A stretch of DNA of 64,000 nucleotides from Photobacterium sp. DA100 (GCF_029223585.1 NZ_CP119424.1:744001-808000); one strand, 5' to 3'. Shown: positions 17,425-26,729, counted from the first letter of the stretch. Numbers and translations are program-made. Notes: a model not told the origin generated them from the sequence alone.

Positions 17425-18069
17425 ATGGCATCAAGTGTGCATGCTTTAGCAACAAAAGTGTGGAATTATCATCATCTTAATCACACGCTCTCGCCAAGCG
17501 ACTGCATTTTTGTATTATGTAGTAACGACATTCGAGTCGCCGAGCATGCAGCAAGATTGTTTCTCGATGGCTATGCCCCATACATCGTTTTTTCTGGCGG
17601 TGAAGGTGAATTGACGCGGGGGATGTTCAAGGGGTCAGAGGCTGAAGCGTTTGCAGAAGTGGCTATGGATATGGGTGTGCCGGAGCATGCCATTCTGATT
17701 GAGCCTCAATCCACCAATACCGGTGAAAATGTCCAGTTTACCCGAGCCTTGCTTGAGGTGAAGGGGTTAGATCCTTCCTGTTTTATCATCGTGCAAAAGC
17801 CGTTTATGGAACGGCGTGCTTACGCCACATTCCAGCAGAACTGGCCAGGTAAGAAGGTACTTGTATCTTCGCCGCCGATTGGTTTTGACGAATACCCCAA
17901 CGAGACGTTGTCATACAGTGATGTGATTAATGTCATGCTGGGAGATCTGCAGCGAATAAAGGTATATCCGTCTTATGGCTATTCGGTTGAGCAGGACATT
18001 CCTGCTGAAGTTTGGCTGGCTTATCAACAGCTAGTCGAGCTGGGCTTCAAGGAGCACTTGATTGGGTAA
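17425..18069 (+). CDS. YdcF family protein (DUF218)
   Basis: A 214-residue DUF218 protein resembling E. coli YdcF, a cytoplasmic Rossmann-like protein that binds S-adenosylmethionine. Typical motifs are FVLCSNDIRVAEHAARL, YIVFSGGEGE, the EPQSTNTGENVQF loop and QKPFMERRAYATF. The start is ATG 17425, preceded by TAAGGAG; the frame extends upstream without a better site. No membrane anchor is present, unlike the ElyC/SanA relatives. The substrate is not known. It is convergent with the thiamine operon across a shared terminator. Confidence 0.88.
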   Translation: MASSVHALATKVWNYHHLNHTLSPSDCIFVLCSNDIRVAEHAARLFLDGYAPYIVFSGGEGELTRGMFKGSEAEAFAEVAMDMGVPEHAILIEPQSTNTGENVQFTRALLEVKGLDPSCFIIVQKPFMERRAYATFQQNWPGKKVLVSSPPIGFDEYPNETLSYSDVINVMLGDLQRIKVYPSYGYSVEQDIPAEVWLAYQQLVELGFKEHLIG

Positions 18070-18096
18070 GGTAGGACTGATCGTTCTTTGTGTTTG

Positions 18097-18124
18097 AAAA
18101 AGCCCTGTCATTCGACAGGGCTTT
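18097..18124. terminator. bidirectional terminator between ydcF-like gene and tenA
   Basis: AAAAGCCCTGTC and GACAGGGCTTTT form a perfect twelve-base stem around ATTC, with A and T tracts on both sides. Confidence 0.9.
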
Positions 18125-18143
18125 TGGTTAGGGATATTGATAT

Positions 18144-18809
18144 CTATTGTGCGGCATTCATGCCCTGTTCCCAGAAAGCAATTTCCATACGTGTTGCAGT
18201 TTTGAATATTTCACATAAGCGCTGGCCACGCTTACTTGCAAGCGGAATTTCTTCCAGCATAGCATCCAAGCGGCGAATGGTTTCTGCGACCCCAGATTGA
18301 TACTCTTCACCCCTGTAGAGTTCAACCCAGCTGCGATATGGGTTGCCTTCAAGTTTGGTTTCAGACCACTTTTCTAGCCGCTGTCCCACAACCGCATAGC
18401 CAATAGCGCATGGTGCCAGAGCGGTAAATAGGTCGGTGCGATCGCCAGCCATACCCGTATCTAATACATAACGGGTGTAACAGACGGTGCCGAAATCTTC
18501 GGGCTCAGCTTCCATCTCTGTAGCTGACAGACCCCAGGTTTGGCAATACTCAATGTGATGATTCATCTCTGACTCGAGCAATGCACTTAAGCCAGGCAGC
18601 GGCTCACGCATTTCTGCCAAGGTCGAGGATTTGAAGATAGCGAGGGCGTATGCTCGGGCATAGTGTTTTAAGAACAAATAATCTTGTTTCAGGTAGTGGA
18701 AAAAAGCGTACTTGTTCAAATCTCCTGTCGCCAGCTGATTGACAAACTCGTGCTCGGTGTAATCGACCCAGTCTTGTTGGCAATGGTTGATCAGATCTTG
18801 ATATTTCAT
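18144..18809 (-). CDS. tenA: TenA aminopyrimidine aminohydrolase (thiaminase II)
   Basis: A 221-residue all-helical TenA protein that hydrolyses aminomethyl-aminopyrimidine breakdown products of thiamine to HMP. Active-site elements are visible: Asp43 in LKQDYLFL, the nucleophile Cys134 in LAPCAIGY, and the Glu near 209 in RMEIAFWEQ. It is the last gene of the thiD-thiZ-thiX-thiY-tenA operon under a TPP riboswitch, 31 bases after thiY. The context with a pyrimidine transporter supports salvage rather than thiamine destruction. Confidence 0.93.
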   Translation of the reverse strand: MKYQDLINHCQQDWVDYTEHEFVNQLATGDLNKYAFFHYLKQDYLFLKHYARAYALAIFKSSTLAEMREPLPGLSALLESEMNHHIEYCQTWGLSATEMEAEPEDFGTVCYTRYVLDTGMAGDRTDLFTALAPCAIGYAVVGQRLEKWSETKLEGNPYRSWVELYRGEEYQSGVAETIRRLDAMLEEIPLASKRGQRLCEIFKTATRMEIAFWEQGMNAAQ

Positions 18810-18840
18810 GGTGTGTCCTTGTTCGCGAAATGAATTACGC

Positions 18841-19800
18841 TCAATACGTCAGCACGTAATCTTTGGCTTTTGGTAGTGTTTTGATGATGTTGTGCTGTTT
18901 CATGAACTCGGCGTATTCATCATAGCGCTTTAGCTCCACCGCTCCCGGGCGGAGAGCAAAGCGAGTAAGAGTATCTTCCCACGCTCGACGGTTTAGATCG
19001 TTGTTCAGCGTATCAGGCGAGTAGGCAACGAACTCTTTCCATGCCTGTTCCGGATGGTTGATCAGGTATACCGTCGCTTTTTCGATGGCTGTGTTGAACT
19101 TGTTAATGGTCTCTGGGTTGTATTTGTGCTTATTGGCAACAAAAATAAGCTCGTCGTAAGGTGGTACACCGTGCTCTTCCGGGTAGAAGGCCGTTGCGTC
19201 GTAGCCTTCGATTGCGAGTTGGTTAAGCTCGAAGTTGCGCAGGCCACCCCAAATGGCATCCACTTTTCCGGAAGCCAGCGAAGAAGATAGGGCCCAACCA
19301 ACGTTGATTATCTTTACGCTATCCATATCCACACCTTCTGAGCGCAGCATGGTACCTACAGTAGCATCTTCGTTGCCGCCAATTGCGACGCCGATGTTTT
19401 TACCTTTCAAATCAGCCAGTGATTTAATTCCTGACTTGTCCAGGACGATCATGGAGTTAAGCGGGCCCGAGATCAATGTGGCTGAACGCACCAGAGGCAG
19501 GTCTGCGGCTGTGCTAGAGATAAGCGTGCTCTGGTAAGACACTGCAAGATCAATCCGACCTGCGGCCACCAGCTTATCTGGCACACTTGGATCCGCTGGT
19601 TCTTGAATTTGAACCTGCAAACCCTGTTCAGCAAACCACCCCTTTTCTTGAGCAAGAATAATCGGGCCGTGGTTTGGGTTGACGAACCAGTCCAGCATGA
19701 GAGTGACTTTTTCTTGTGCCGACGTGCTGAAGGATGCCAACATCAGTGCTGCGGCAGCAATAAGATGCGGTTTACCCGCGGTGAAGAAAGTGGTTTTCAT
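18841..19800 (-). CDS. thiY: thiamine pyrimidine precursor ABC transporter, binding protein
   Basis: A 319-residue periplasmic protein of the NMT1/THI5-like family with a signal peptide cleaved near STSAQ. The segment MLDWFVNPNHGPIILAQEKGWF is characteristic of ThiY, which binds formylaminopyrimidine or HMP. The C-terminal lobe has the expected AWEDTLTRFAL region. It lies between the permease gene (44 bases upstream) and tenA. The nearby riboswitch and thiD make the ligand almost certainly a thiamine pyrimidine, though which one is not visible. Confidence 0.92.
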   Translation of the reverse strand: MKTTFFTAGKPHLIAAAALMLASFSTSAQEKVTLMLDWFVNPNHGPIILAQEKGWFAEQGLQVQIQEPADPSVPDKLVAAGRIDLAVSYQSTLISSTAADLPLVRSATLISGPLNSMIVLDKSGIKSLADLKGKNIGVAIGGNEDATVGTMLRSEGVDMDSVKIINVGWALSSSLASGKVDAIWGGLRNFELNQLAIEGYDATAFYPEEHGVPPYDELIFVANKHKYNPETINKFNTAIEKATVYLINHPEQAWKEFVAYSPDTLNNDLNRRAWEDTLTRFALRPGAVELKRYDEYAEFMKQHNIIKTLPKAKDYVLTY

Positions 19801-19844
19801 TTTATTTCCTTGTTGTTGAGCGAAAAAAGCATTCCGTTAATAAA

Positions 19845-20687
19845 CTATTGGCTCTGCCATGGAATGGCTTTCTTTAATAAAAAGTCGGTGATGAAGTAGA
19901 GGCTGATGGAGAAAAAGGCCAAGATAAACAATGCGGCAAACATTTCATCGACAAACATCCTCGCATTGGCTTGGAGCATGAGGTAGCCCAGCCCTTCACT
20001 TGAGCCGACCCATTCGCCGATGACTGCCCCAATGGGGGCAACGACAACCGCAACCCGTACCCCTGAAGCTAAAGCAGGCAGGGCTGCGGGCAGGCGGATT
20101 TGCCATAGCTGTTGCCAGCGGGTAGCCCCCATGGTCGTTGCTAAGTCAAGGTAACCTTTGGGGGTATGGCGAAGCCCGTCATAGCAGCAGGTGGTGACGG
20201 GGAAAAAGATGATCAAAGCTGCCATGACAACTTTTGATGCCATGCCGTATCCAAGCCACAGCATGAGAATGGGCGCAATAGCGAATACCGGAATTGCTTG
20301 GCTGGTGATCAATACTGGCAGGAGCCAGCGGCGCAAAGGTTCGAATAGCAGCATTTGCAGGGCGAAGAATAGCCCCATTGCCAAACCAAGGAGAAGGCCA
20401 AACAAGACTTCAGTCCCAGTGACAAGCGTGTGATGCCAGAGCACATCGGCACGTTCGACCAGCTTGGACAGCACAGCGACAGGACCAGGCAAGATAAAGG
20501 GGGGGAGGTCAAACACAATTACACCGGTTTGCCACAACCCCAAGATGATCGCAAAGCTGGTGACAAAGCGTGCTGTTGGATGAGACAGCAAGGTGTTTTT
20601 GCCCTTACGCGATCCTCGCTTAACCGCTTGTTGTTCTAGCAAGGGGTTTGACAGCTTTGACGTTAGTGTTGGCTCAGGCATAGTCAT
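19845..20687 (-). CDS. thiX: thiamine pyrimidine precursor ABC transporter, permease
   Basis: A 280-residue inner-membrane permease of the binding-protein-dependent type with about six helices and the EAA-loop segment LDLATTMGATRWQQLWQIRLPAALPALASG. The N-terminal 45 residues are cytoplasmic and variable. The start at 20687 overlaps the end of the ATPase gene by 14 bases, indicating translational coupling. The operon and riboswitch assign it to HMP/formylaminopyrimidine uptake (ThiX of ThiXYZ). Confidence 0.9.
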   Translation of the reverse strand: MTMPEPTLTSKLSNPLLEQQAVKRGSRKGKNTLLSHPTARFVTSFAIILGLWQTGVIVFDLPPFILPGPVAVLSKLVERADVLWHHTLVTGTEVLFGLLLGLAMGLFFALQMLLFEPLRRWLLPVLITSQAIPVFAIAPILMLWLGYGMASKVVMAALIIFFPVTTCCYDGLRHTPKGYLDLATTMGATRWQQLWQIRLPAALPALASGVRVAVVVAPIGAVIGEWVGSSEGLGYLMLQANARMFVDEMFAALFILAFFSISLYFITDFLLKKAIPWQSQ

Positions 20688-21459
20688 TCTCTAGCTCGTT
20701 GATAATTCCCTGCTGGTGGGCGGCAAGTTCACCATCAAATAGCCTTGGTGGGGAACAAGCCGGTACCGGTAAGGCCCGAACCGAAGCCGGTGAGCCTGCC
20801 ATCATATAGATATGGTGCCCAAGACGAAGTGCCTCTTGCGGATCATGGGTTATCAACAAGACAGTTTTCCCAGCAAGCAGGCTCGCTGACAGTGACTGTA
20901 ATTTATGGCGGGTTACGGCATCGAGTGCTGAAAAGGGCTCATCCATCAATACCAAGGGCTTGTCTTGCATTAAGGTACGGGCTAAAGCAACGCGCTGGCG
21001 CATTCCTCCGGAGAGCTGGTTAGGCATTGCCTCGGCTTTGTCGGCCAGCCCCACGGCATCGAGCAATGCCATGGCTTTAGGTTTATTGGCTTCCTGAACA
21101 GAACCAAATCGGGTACTTAAGCACACATTGCTGATGACATTGAGCCATGGCAGCAGCAGATCTTGTTGTGCCATATAGGCAATATTGCCAGCCAGCGGCA
21201 GATCATTGCTGGTGGTTATTGAGCCGCTCCAGGCAACATTTTCCTCAAGAAGCCCTGCTAGGTGGCGAAGCAGAGTAGTCTTCCCACAACCACTTTTACC
21301 GAGCAGGCAGGTCCATTGTCCAGCCGGAAGCTTAATATCTAGCTGGTTGAACAGGGGAGAATGGCCATCATTGTACCTGAGTGTTAACTGCTCGATACCG
21401 ACTGTCATTCCCTTGGTCTGAGTCGTCAGAGTCTTATTCATCGTGTGTGCTGTTTCCAT
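20674..21459 (-). CDS. thiZ: thiamine pyrimidine precursor ABC transporter, ATPase
   Basis: A 261-residue ABC ATPase with Walker A GKSGCGKTT, signature LSGGMRQRVALAR, Walker B PLVLMDEPFSALD and the switch His in LLITHDPQEAL. It energises the ThiX permease on the cytoplasmic side. The gene begins two bases after the thiD stop codon. The first 17 residues before GMTVGIEQLTLRY are not part of the ABC fold, so a later Met (residue 7 or 18) may be the true start. Confidence 0.9.
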   Translation of the reverse strand: METAHTMNKTLTTQTKGMTVGIEQLTLRYNDGHSPLFNQLDIKLPAGQWTCLLGKSGCGKTTLLRHLAGLLEENVAWSGSITTSNDLPLAGNIAYMAQQDLLLPWLNVISNVCLSTRFGSVQEANKPKAMALLDAVGLADKAEAMPNQLSGGMRQRVALARTLMQDKPLVLMDEPFSALDAVTRHKLQSLSASLLAGKTVLLITHDPQEALRLGHHIYMMAGSPASVRALPVPACSPPRLFDGELAAHQQGIINELENDYA

Positions 21460-21461
21460 GC

Positions 21462-22289
21462 TTACTCGGGCTTGAAATGGCCGGCAAAGAAATGGTTCAC
21501 CGGGCCATGACCAGCGCCAATCTGAAGAGCATCAGCATTTTCTATTGCTTTGGTAATGTAGGCCTTGGCATGCCTTACCGCTTGTTCTAGCGGGTAGCCC
21601 TGTGCAAGAAAAGAAGCGGTAGCCGCAGACAGGGTACAGCCTGTGCCGTGCGTATTGCGGGTCGCGATTCGCGGCGTACTCATGCGCACGACGTCATTTT
21701 CGAGGATCAATAAATCAGTACTGGAGGCGTCATTTTCCAAGTGGCCACCTTTGAGCAGAATCGAACGGGAACCGATTGCTCGTAAAGCAGAGATCATGTC
21801 AGCCATTTGATGTTCATTCTGTGGGAGGTCGGCTCCAATCAGCGCAGCAGCCTCAGGAAGATTTGGGGTGATCACATCGGCAAGCGGAAGCAGTTCGGAC
21901 TTAAGCGTAGAGATGGCATCTTGCTCAAGCAGCAAGTCGCCGCTTGTTGCCACCATAACGGGGTCAATCACCAAAAACCTTGGTTGGTATTGGCGTAGCT
22001 TTGTCGCCACCATACGAATAATATTCGCATCACTTAACATGCCAATTTTTACTGCTTTAATGTCTAGATCGGTAAAGACTGCATCAAGCTGTTGCTCTAC
22101 AAAAGCAGGATCAATGGCTAGGATACCGGAAACACCTTGGGTGTTCTGCGCTGTCAGGGCGGTGATTACCGAGCAGGCGTAACCGCCTGTCGCCGAGATT
22201 GCTTTGATATCGGCTTGGATACCGGCTCCACCGCCGCTGTCAGAGCCTGCAATAGTAAGGGTGATCGGAGTATTTGATGAAATTGGCAT
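21462..22289 (-). CDS. thiD: hydroxymethylpyrimidine/phosphomethylpyrimidine kinase
   Basis: A 275-residue ribokinase-fold enzyme that phosphorylates HMP and then HMP-P with ATP. The substrate loop TIAGSDSGGGAGIQADIK opens the protein, and the anion-hole motif GTGCTLSAA lies near residue 205. I chose the ATG at 22289, preceded by AGAGGT, because it gives the family N-terminus MPISSN. An in-frame ATG at 22328 would add thirteen residues and has AGGGG only two bases away. It is the first gene after the TPP riboswitch and heads the operon. Confidence 0.94.
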   Translation of the reverse strand: MPISSNTPITLTIAGSDSGGGAGIQADIKAISATGGYACSVITALTAQNTQGVSGILAIDPAFVEQQLDAVFTDLDIKAVKIGMLSDANIIRMVATKLRQYQPRFLVIDPVMVATSGDLLLEQDAISTLKSELLPLADVITPNLPEAAALIGADLPQNEHQMADMISALRAIGSRSILLKGGHLENDASSTDLLILENDVVRMSTPRIATRNTHGTGCTLSAATASFLAQGYPLEQAVRHAKAYITKAIENADALQIGAGHGPVNHFFAGHFKPE

Positions 22290-22362
22290 AGCTACCTCTA
22301 ACTTTAGACGCAAGGTAGCCGTTGCCATCGCCCCTGGGCCGGGGACGGAATAGGACAGTTCA

Positions 22363-22444
22363 GCTAGTTCCCTACGCCATTATTAAATGGATCAGGTTCA
22401 ACGGGTCCCACTACGTGGTCTCAGCGCTTGGCTCCCCGACTAAC
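22363..22444 (-). promoter_or_regulatory. TPP (THI-box) riboswitch
   Basis: Read on the minus strand, the conserved parts appear in order: GGGGAGCC, CTGAGA, GGACCCGTTGAACCTGATCC, then GGCGTAGGGA. The closing helix P1 forms from GTTAGT (22439-22444) and ACTAGC (22363-22368). It lies 74 bases upstream of the thiD start. Downstream, a GC-rich CCCC/GGGG hairpin without a T-run overlaps the AGGGG before the alternative start at 22328, which favours translational rather than transcriptional control. Confidence 0.95.
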
Positions 22445-22636
22445 GGACAAATTTTGTCTACTCGGTCAAAAACAAATATTGACCTTTTAAAATATATTTC
22501 TGGCGCATGTGCCTGAAGATGCGAGTAATCTAAACATGTTTTTTACCATAGAGCAAACATGTAAGGAATAAAATGAGGAAGTGATGACGAAAAACAGGAG
22601 GGGAGACAGGCAGCCATGAGGTGGCTGCCCATTCAA

Positions 22637-23209
22637 TTACATTTTTTTGCAGTATGCTGCGATGATAACCATGTTAGTACCTGCGGCTTTGCCTGTAATA
22701 TGCAGTGGGTTATCTGTCAGGCGGATACCACGTACAGCTGTACCTTGTTTGATCACAAGGTTAGATCCTTTAACTGGCAGGTCTTTGATGATCGTTACGT
22801 TGTCACCAGCCTCGAGAGCAGTGCCGTTTACATCAACAGTTTTAATCGCATTTAGTTCAGCGAGTGCGATGCCTTTTTCTGCCCATTCGATCATGTCTTC
22901 TTCCATGTACATCATATCTAGCAGGTCTTGTGCCCAAGTTTCAGAAGACAGACGTTTAAGTAGGCGGTAAGCCATAACCTGTACCGCTGGCTCCTGGCTC
23001 CACATGCTGTCGTTTAGGCAACGCCAGTGGTTCTGATCCAGTGTTTCTGCGTCTTCGATTTCTGTACGGCAAGTACCGCATACCATCACACAGCTACCTG
23101 CGGTTTGGTCAGGAGAAGCAGGTACTTCGTAAACGCTCAGACTGTCTTCTGAACCACATAGTTCACACTTAGCGCCAGCGCGCTCTTTAACGATAGATTC
23201 AATGCTCAT
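22637..23209 (-). CDS. yjdM: PhnA/YjdM family zinc-ribbon protein
   Basis: A 190-residue PhnA-family protein. The N-terminus has a zinc-ribbon-like pair of cysteine motifs (CELCG and VCGTC), a middle helical part (about 75-125) and the typical PhnA C-terminal beta domain (GDNVTIIKDLPVKGSNLVIKQGT, then GIRLTDNPLHITGK). Despite the old name, the family is not required for phosphonate use, and its function is unsettled. It stands alone on the minus strand; a GC-rich inverted repeat lies just beyond its stop (about 22609-22630). Confidence 0.9.
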   Translation of the reverse strand: MSIESIVKERAGAKCELCGSEDSLSVYEVPASPDQTAGSCVMVCGTCRTEIEDAETLDQNHWRCLNDSMWSQEPAVQVMAYRLLKRLSSETWAQDLLDMMYMEEDMIEWAEKGIALAELNAIKTVDVNGTALEAGDNVTIIKDLPVKGSNLVIKQGTAVRGIRLTDNPLHITGKAAGTNMVIIAAYCKKM

Positions 23210-23465
23210 AGGAATATTCCAAGGAAGTGTAATGGTGTTCCTTACCCATACGGGTAATTGTTCGGTTTATTATGCCATTTAATTCTGAGAAGAAAAGGAA
23301 TGAAGATCAAGATCACAATACTCTCATCTATTTACGGACAAAAAACAGCCGAATTAAAAAGTTAAGTAAAAATAATGCAACAAAATTGTAGGGTGTAATG
23401 TTGAAATGAGACTAAGATCTAAGAGCCTATCCAAGTAGTTATAGATAGAACAATAGGAAGCAGTT

Positions 23466-23954
23466 ATGAAAAAGGCATTGTTTTTGTTTTCAGCTTTAGC
23501 ACTGACTGGATGTGATGATGAGGATGTGGTTAATACGCTTACAGGTAAAGCCGAAGTGTTTGCCGTCACCGGAGCTGAAATTGCGGGAGCGCAAGGGTAT
23601 ACCAGTATTGAAAGCATCGAAAATACGTACCCGATCACTTTACCCGATGAGTTTCCCGCTGGCTCGGAAGCCGATTTGGATAACAAGCTGGGAACGTTAG
23701 GTATAGATATAGATGATACTGACTGTGGTGTTATAGATACAAGTGGAGATGTTTGCTTTGGCGCGGGGAGCAATACAGTTTGCGTACCGGATGAAGTGAC
23801 AAAGCTCGGCATCAAACTCTATACCATTGATATGGGTGAAGTCAGGCGTGCATATGATAATGGGTTTTATCCTAAATTGGCCGCTGACTTTTTAGGTGAT
23901 ACCTACGCAAATTTTGATATTGAGCGAGTAAGCTGTGCAAGCATAGGTATGTAG
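23466..23954 (+). CDS. small secreted lipoprotein, unknown function
   Basis: I do not recognise this 162-residue protein. It has a short signal peptide and lipobox ALTGC (Cys16) directly followed by DDED, so it should be lipidated; acidic residues after the Cys are compatible with inner-membrane retention or surface exposure in some groups. The mature part is acidic with three cysteines in a pattern CGVIDTSGDVCFGAGSNTVC that could make disulfides. The ATG at 23466 follows AGGAAG. It has its own terminator and precedes the secreted trypsin gene. Confidence 0.75.
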   Translation: MKKALFLFSALALTGCDDEDVVNTLTGKAEVFAVTGAEIAGAQGYTSIESIENTYPITLPDEFPAGSEADLDNKLGTLGIDIDDTDCGVIDTSGDVCFGAGSNTVCVPDEVTKLGIKLYTIDMGEVRRAYDNGFYPKLAADFLGDTYANFDIERVSCASIGM

Positions 23955-23973
23955 TTTCCAGTTAGTTCTTAAC

Positions 23974-24013
23974 AAGCAAAGTGAGCTAACCTCAGGCTCG
24001 CTTTGCTTTTTTT
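23974..24013 (+). terminator. rho-independent terminator
   Basis: AGCAAAGTGAGC and GCTCGCTTTGCT pair over twelve positions (one T-G wobble) around a nine-base loop, followed by a run of T. It closes the small lipoprotein gene. Confidence 0.85.
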
Positions 24014-24161
24014 GTGGCTGTGTAATAAAAAGAATGATTATGTTTCATCCTGATCGCTCTATATCATTAGCTGCCTCGCAATTCGTTATCCCCACAGGTT
24101 TTGTATTTGTTTGATTTGTTATTTTTGATAAATAGCTATGGGATTGAATTGGTGGCAGATA

Positions 24162-25385
24162 ATGAAAAGAATATGGCTTGGTGGACTTGCTAGTTTATTG
24201 ATGAGTATTCCAGTAATAGGATACGGTACAGATATTGAAAGTTATGTTGTTGGCGGTACACCCGTCAGGCCGAAGGATGATTTGACATGGATGGCCTCAT
24301 TAAGAAATACAACAGCTGACACTTCGCATTTCTGTGGCGGGAGCATAGTCAGCGAAAGATGGGTGCTAACAGCTGCTCACTGTGTGGTTCAGGGAGATAT
24401 GGGAAGTGAATATACAGTGCCACCAAATAAATTAGCAGTGATGGTTGGCACTCTGGGCAGTGAAGTGACTGATCCATCCGATTTATATCAAGTTAGCCAC
24501 GTAGTCGTACATCCTGATTATTCGCCTTATGCTGTAATTAGTATTTCCGTTGATGATGAAGGAAAAGAATTAAAAGAGGCCGTTAAATTAGCGCTGGATA
24601 ATGATGTTGCATTACTTCGGGTTAATCGCTCTTTTCCATTTCCCAGGGTCAGTCCGGTTAAGCTGGCGAATGGTCAAACTGCCCAGAGATTAGAGTCTAA
24701 ATTAAGTGGAGAATGGAATGAAAAAAGTCGACCAGAGAATGTAATGGTTGCTGGTTGGGGATCCACGAAGAGTGATGGGACAGGAATCTCTGACACCTTA
24801 ATGTATGCTGATTTATCTTATCTGCCTATAGCTGACTGCTTTAATTTGCTGGAAAGAGGAAATGATGCACATTACGTTATTGATAGCCCAACAAACTTAA
24901 CCAAAGTATGTGCTTTGCCACCTGATGTCTTGTTCGACCAAACTGGTGCCCCCCTAAACTATGGCCCTGATTCCTGTAAAGGCGATAGTGGCGGCCCCTT
25001 GGTGGCAAAGAACTCCGACGGCGATTGGGTTCAACTTGGCATCGTAAGTGGCGGGCCTGTAGGCAGCCCACTTTGCGGAGCGTATTTACGACCTGGGTTT
25101 TACGCTCGAGTAGGGAACTACTTCGAGTGGATTGAAAACATTGTGGGTACTATTCCTGAGGCGCCAGTAACTAATCCCGACTTTATTGAAGAAGGCAATA
25201 ATGAAGGTGAGGGCGGGAGTGGTGCTGAGCCCGGTGATGGAAAAACGGATGAAGGTTGTGACCCTAACGTTTCAGGCATCAGCCCGAATAACTGCGCTCT
25301 CGTCGCTGGTGGTGGGGGAGCAGTGAATATTTTCAGTCTTGTCTGTCTGTTGATATTGCTTTGTTGCAAAAAGCGGCACGACTGA
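24162..25385 (+). CDS. secreted trypsin-like serine protease with GlyGly-CTERM sorting tail
   Basis: A 407-residue S1-family protease. A signal peptide (about 1-22) is followed by VVGG at 29-32. The catalytic triad is His73 (TAAHC), Asp148 (DNDVALL) and Ser276 (GDSGGPL); Asp270 at the base of the S1 pocket predicts cleavage after Arg or Lys. After residue 330 come a Gly/Glu-rich linker and a tail GGGGAVNIFSLVCLLILLCC-KKRHD, a GlyGly-CTERM signal as in Vibrio VesB, processed by rhombosortase during type II secretion. The residues before VVGG do not include Arg, so zymogen activation may differ. ATG 24162 follows GGTGG; an ATG at 24138 is less likely. Confidence 0.9.
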   Translation: MKRIWLGGLASLLMSIPVIGYGTDIESYVVGGTPVRPKDDLTWMASLRNTTADTSHFCGGSIVSERWVLTAAHCVVQGDMGSEYTVPPNKLAVMVGTLGSEVTDPSDLYQVSHVVVHPDYSPYAVISISVDDEGKELKEAVKLALDNDVALLRVNRSFPFPRVSPVKLANGQTAQRLESKLSGEWNEKSRPENVMVAGWGSTKSDGTGISDTLMYADLSYLPIADCFNLLERGNDAHYVIDSPTNLTKVCALPPDVLFDQTGAPLNYGPDSCKGDSGGPLVAKNSDGDWVQLGIVSGGPVGSPLCGAYLRPGFYARVGNYFEWIENIVGTIPEAPVTNPDFIEEGNNEGEGGSGAEPGDGKTDEGCDPNVSGISPNNCALVAGGGGAVNIFSLVCLLILLCCKKRHD

Positions 25386-25397
25386 GATTTAGTCCAA

Positions 25398-25430
25398 ATG
25401 AATCAGCCACCCCAAAGGGTGGCTGATTTC
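25398..25430. terminator. bidirectional terminator between protease gene and codA
   Basis: AATCAGCCACCC and GGGTGGCTGATT are perfect twelve-base arms around CAAA. T-tracts are modest on both sides (TTTCG and TTCATTT). Confidence 0.75.
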
Positions 25431-25431
25431 G

Positions 25432-26718
25432 TTAGCGGCAGAATGTTACTGGCTCTTTCCCTTCTGCTAACTGGATATGTGTGACGGCGGGTTGGGTTTC
25501 TGCAATCACCTTGCCGCCACGTACTGAGTAGCGGACAGGGACTTGACGTCGTACTGCATCAAAACCACTTTCAGCTGGAAGGATAAGCAGATTACCCGGC
25601 TTACCCAGTTCGATACCGTAACGGTTTTGGATGTTCAGGGTGTGAGCAGAATTTGTGCTAATCAGGTCCAGAGATTGATTGATTTGATCGTAGCCCATTA
25701 CTTGGCATACATGCAGCCCCATGTGCAGAACTTGCATCATATTGGCTGTACCAAGTGGGTACCATGGATCAAAAACATCATCATGCCCAAAACAGACGTT
25801 GATTTCAGATGCCAGCATCTCTTTTACACGGGTGACACCGCGCCGCTTAGGATAGTCATCAAAACGGCCCTGTAGGTGGATGTTCACCAATGGGTTAGCT
25901 ACGAAGCTGATCCCCGACATCTTCAGCAGACGGAACAGGCGTGAGGCATAAGCACCGTTGTATGAGTGCATCGCCGTCGTGTGGCTAGCAGTGACTTTGT
26001 CACCCATTTCAAATTTATGGGCAAGTGCCGCCAGAGTTTCCACGAAGCGTGATTGCTCATCATCGATTTCATCGCAGTGAACGTCGATGAGGCGATCATA
26101 TTTGCGTGCCAGCTCGAATACATAATGAAGCGACTCTATACCGTACTCACGGGTAAATTCGAAGTGTGGTATTGCGCCAATGACATCGGCACCCAGTTTG
26201 ACTGCCTCTTCCAGAAGCTCTTTGCCGTTAGGGTAGGATAGGATACCTTCTTGTGGAAATGCCACGATTTGGATATCTACCCATTCTTTCATCTCTTCTC
26301 GAACTTCCAGCATCGCTTTTAGGGCGATTAGAGTTGGGTCTGATACATCGACATGGGTACGGACATGCTGAACACCATTGGCGATTTGCCATTTCAGGGT
26401 CTGTTTGGCGCGCGCCTTCACATCTTCGATGGAGAGCATCGACTTACGCTCGGCCCAGCGCTCAATTCCTTCGAACAGAGTTCCTGAAATATTCCAGTTA
26501 GGCTCCCCGGCAGTTTGAGTGGTGTCAAGGTGAATATGAGGTTCACAGAAAGGTGGTACCGCCATACCGCCTTCACCATCAATAACAGTGCCTGAAAAGT
26601 CAATTTGCTCCTCAACTGGCTTGATTGAGTGGAATTTACCTTCATTAATCAGAATCTGATGCAGGCCATCCTTGCCTTTGATAGTGACGTTTTTTATTAG
26701 CATATTTGAGGTTTGCAT
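25432..26718 (-). CDS. codA: cytosine deaminase
   Basis: A 428-residue amidohydrolase very like E. coli CodA, which converts cytosine to uracil and ammonia. Metal-binding motifs are EPHIHLD (HxH), [17 protein letters not shown] with the catalytic Glu, [12 protein letters not shown], and [13 protein letters not shown] with the catalytic Asp. The ATG at 26718 follows AAGGA; codB ends 11 bases upstream, so the two form the codBA operon. It acts on cytosine brought in by CodB, feeding pyrimidine salvage and nitrogen supply. Confidence 0.95.
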   Translation of the reverse strand: MQTSNMLIKNVTIKGKDGLHQILINEGKFHSIKPVEEQIDFSGTVIDGEGGMAVPPFCEPHIHLDTTQTAGEPNWNISGTLFEGIERWAERKSMLSIEDVKARAKQTLKWQIANGVQHVRTHVDVSDPTLIALKAMLEVREEMKEWVDIQIVAFPQEGILSYPNGKELLEEAVKLGADVIGAIPHFEFTREYGIESLHYVFELARKYDRLIDVHCDEIDDEQSRFVETLAALAHKFEMGDKVTASHTTAMHSYNGAYASRLFRLLKMSGISFVANPLVNIHLQGRFDDYPKRRGVTRVKEMLASEINVCFGHDDVFDPWYPLGTANMMQVLHMGLHVCQVMGYDQINQSLDLISTNSAHTLNIQNRYGIELGKPGNLLILPAESGFDAVRRQVPVRYSVRGGKVIAETQPAVTHIQLAEGKEPVTFCR

Positions 26719-26729
26719 CTTAGTTGTCC

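Noticed and set aside
22609..22630. GGCAGCC/GGCTGCC hairpin after yjdM considered as a terminator
   Set aside because: No T-run follows directly on the minus strand, so it is only mentioned with the gene.
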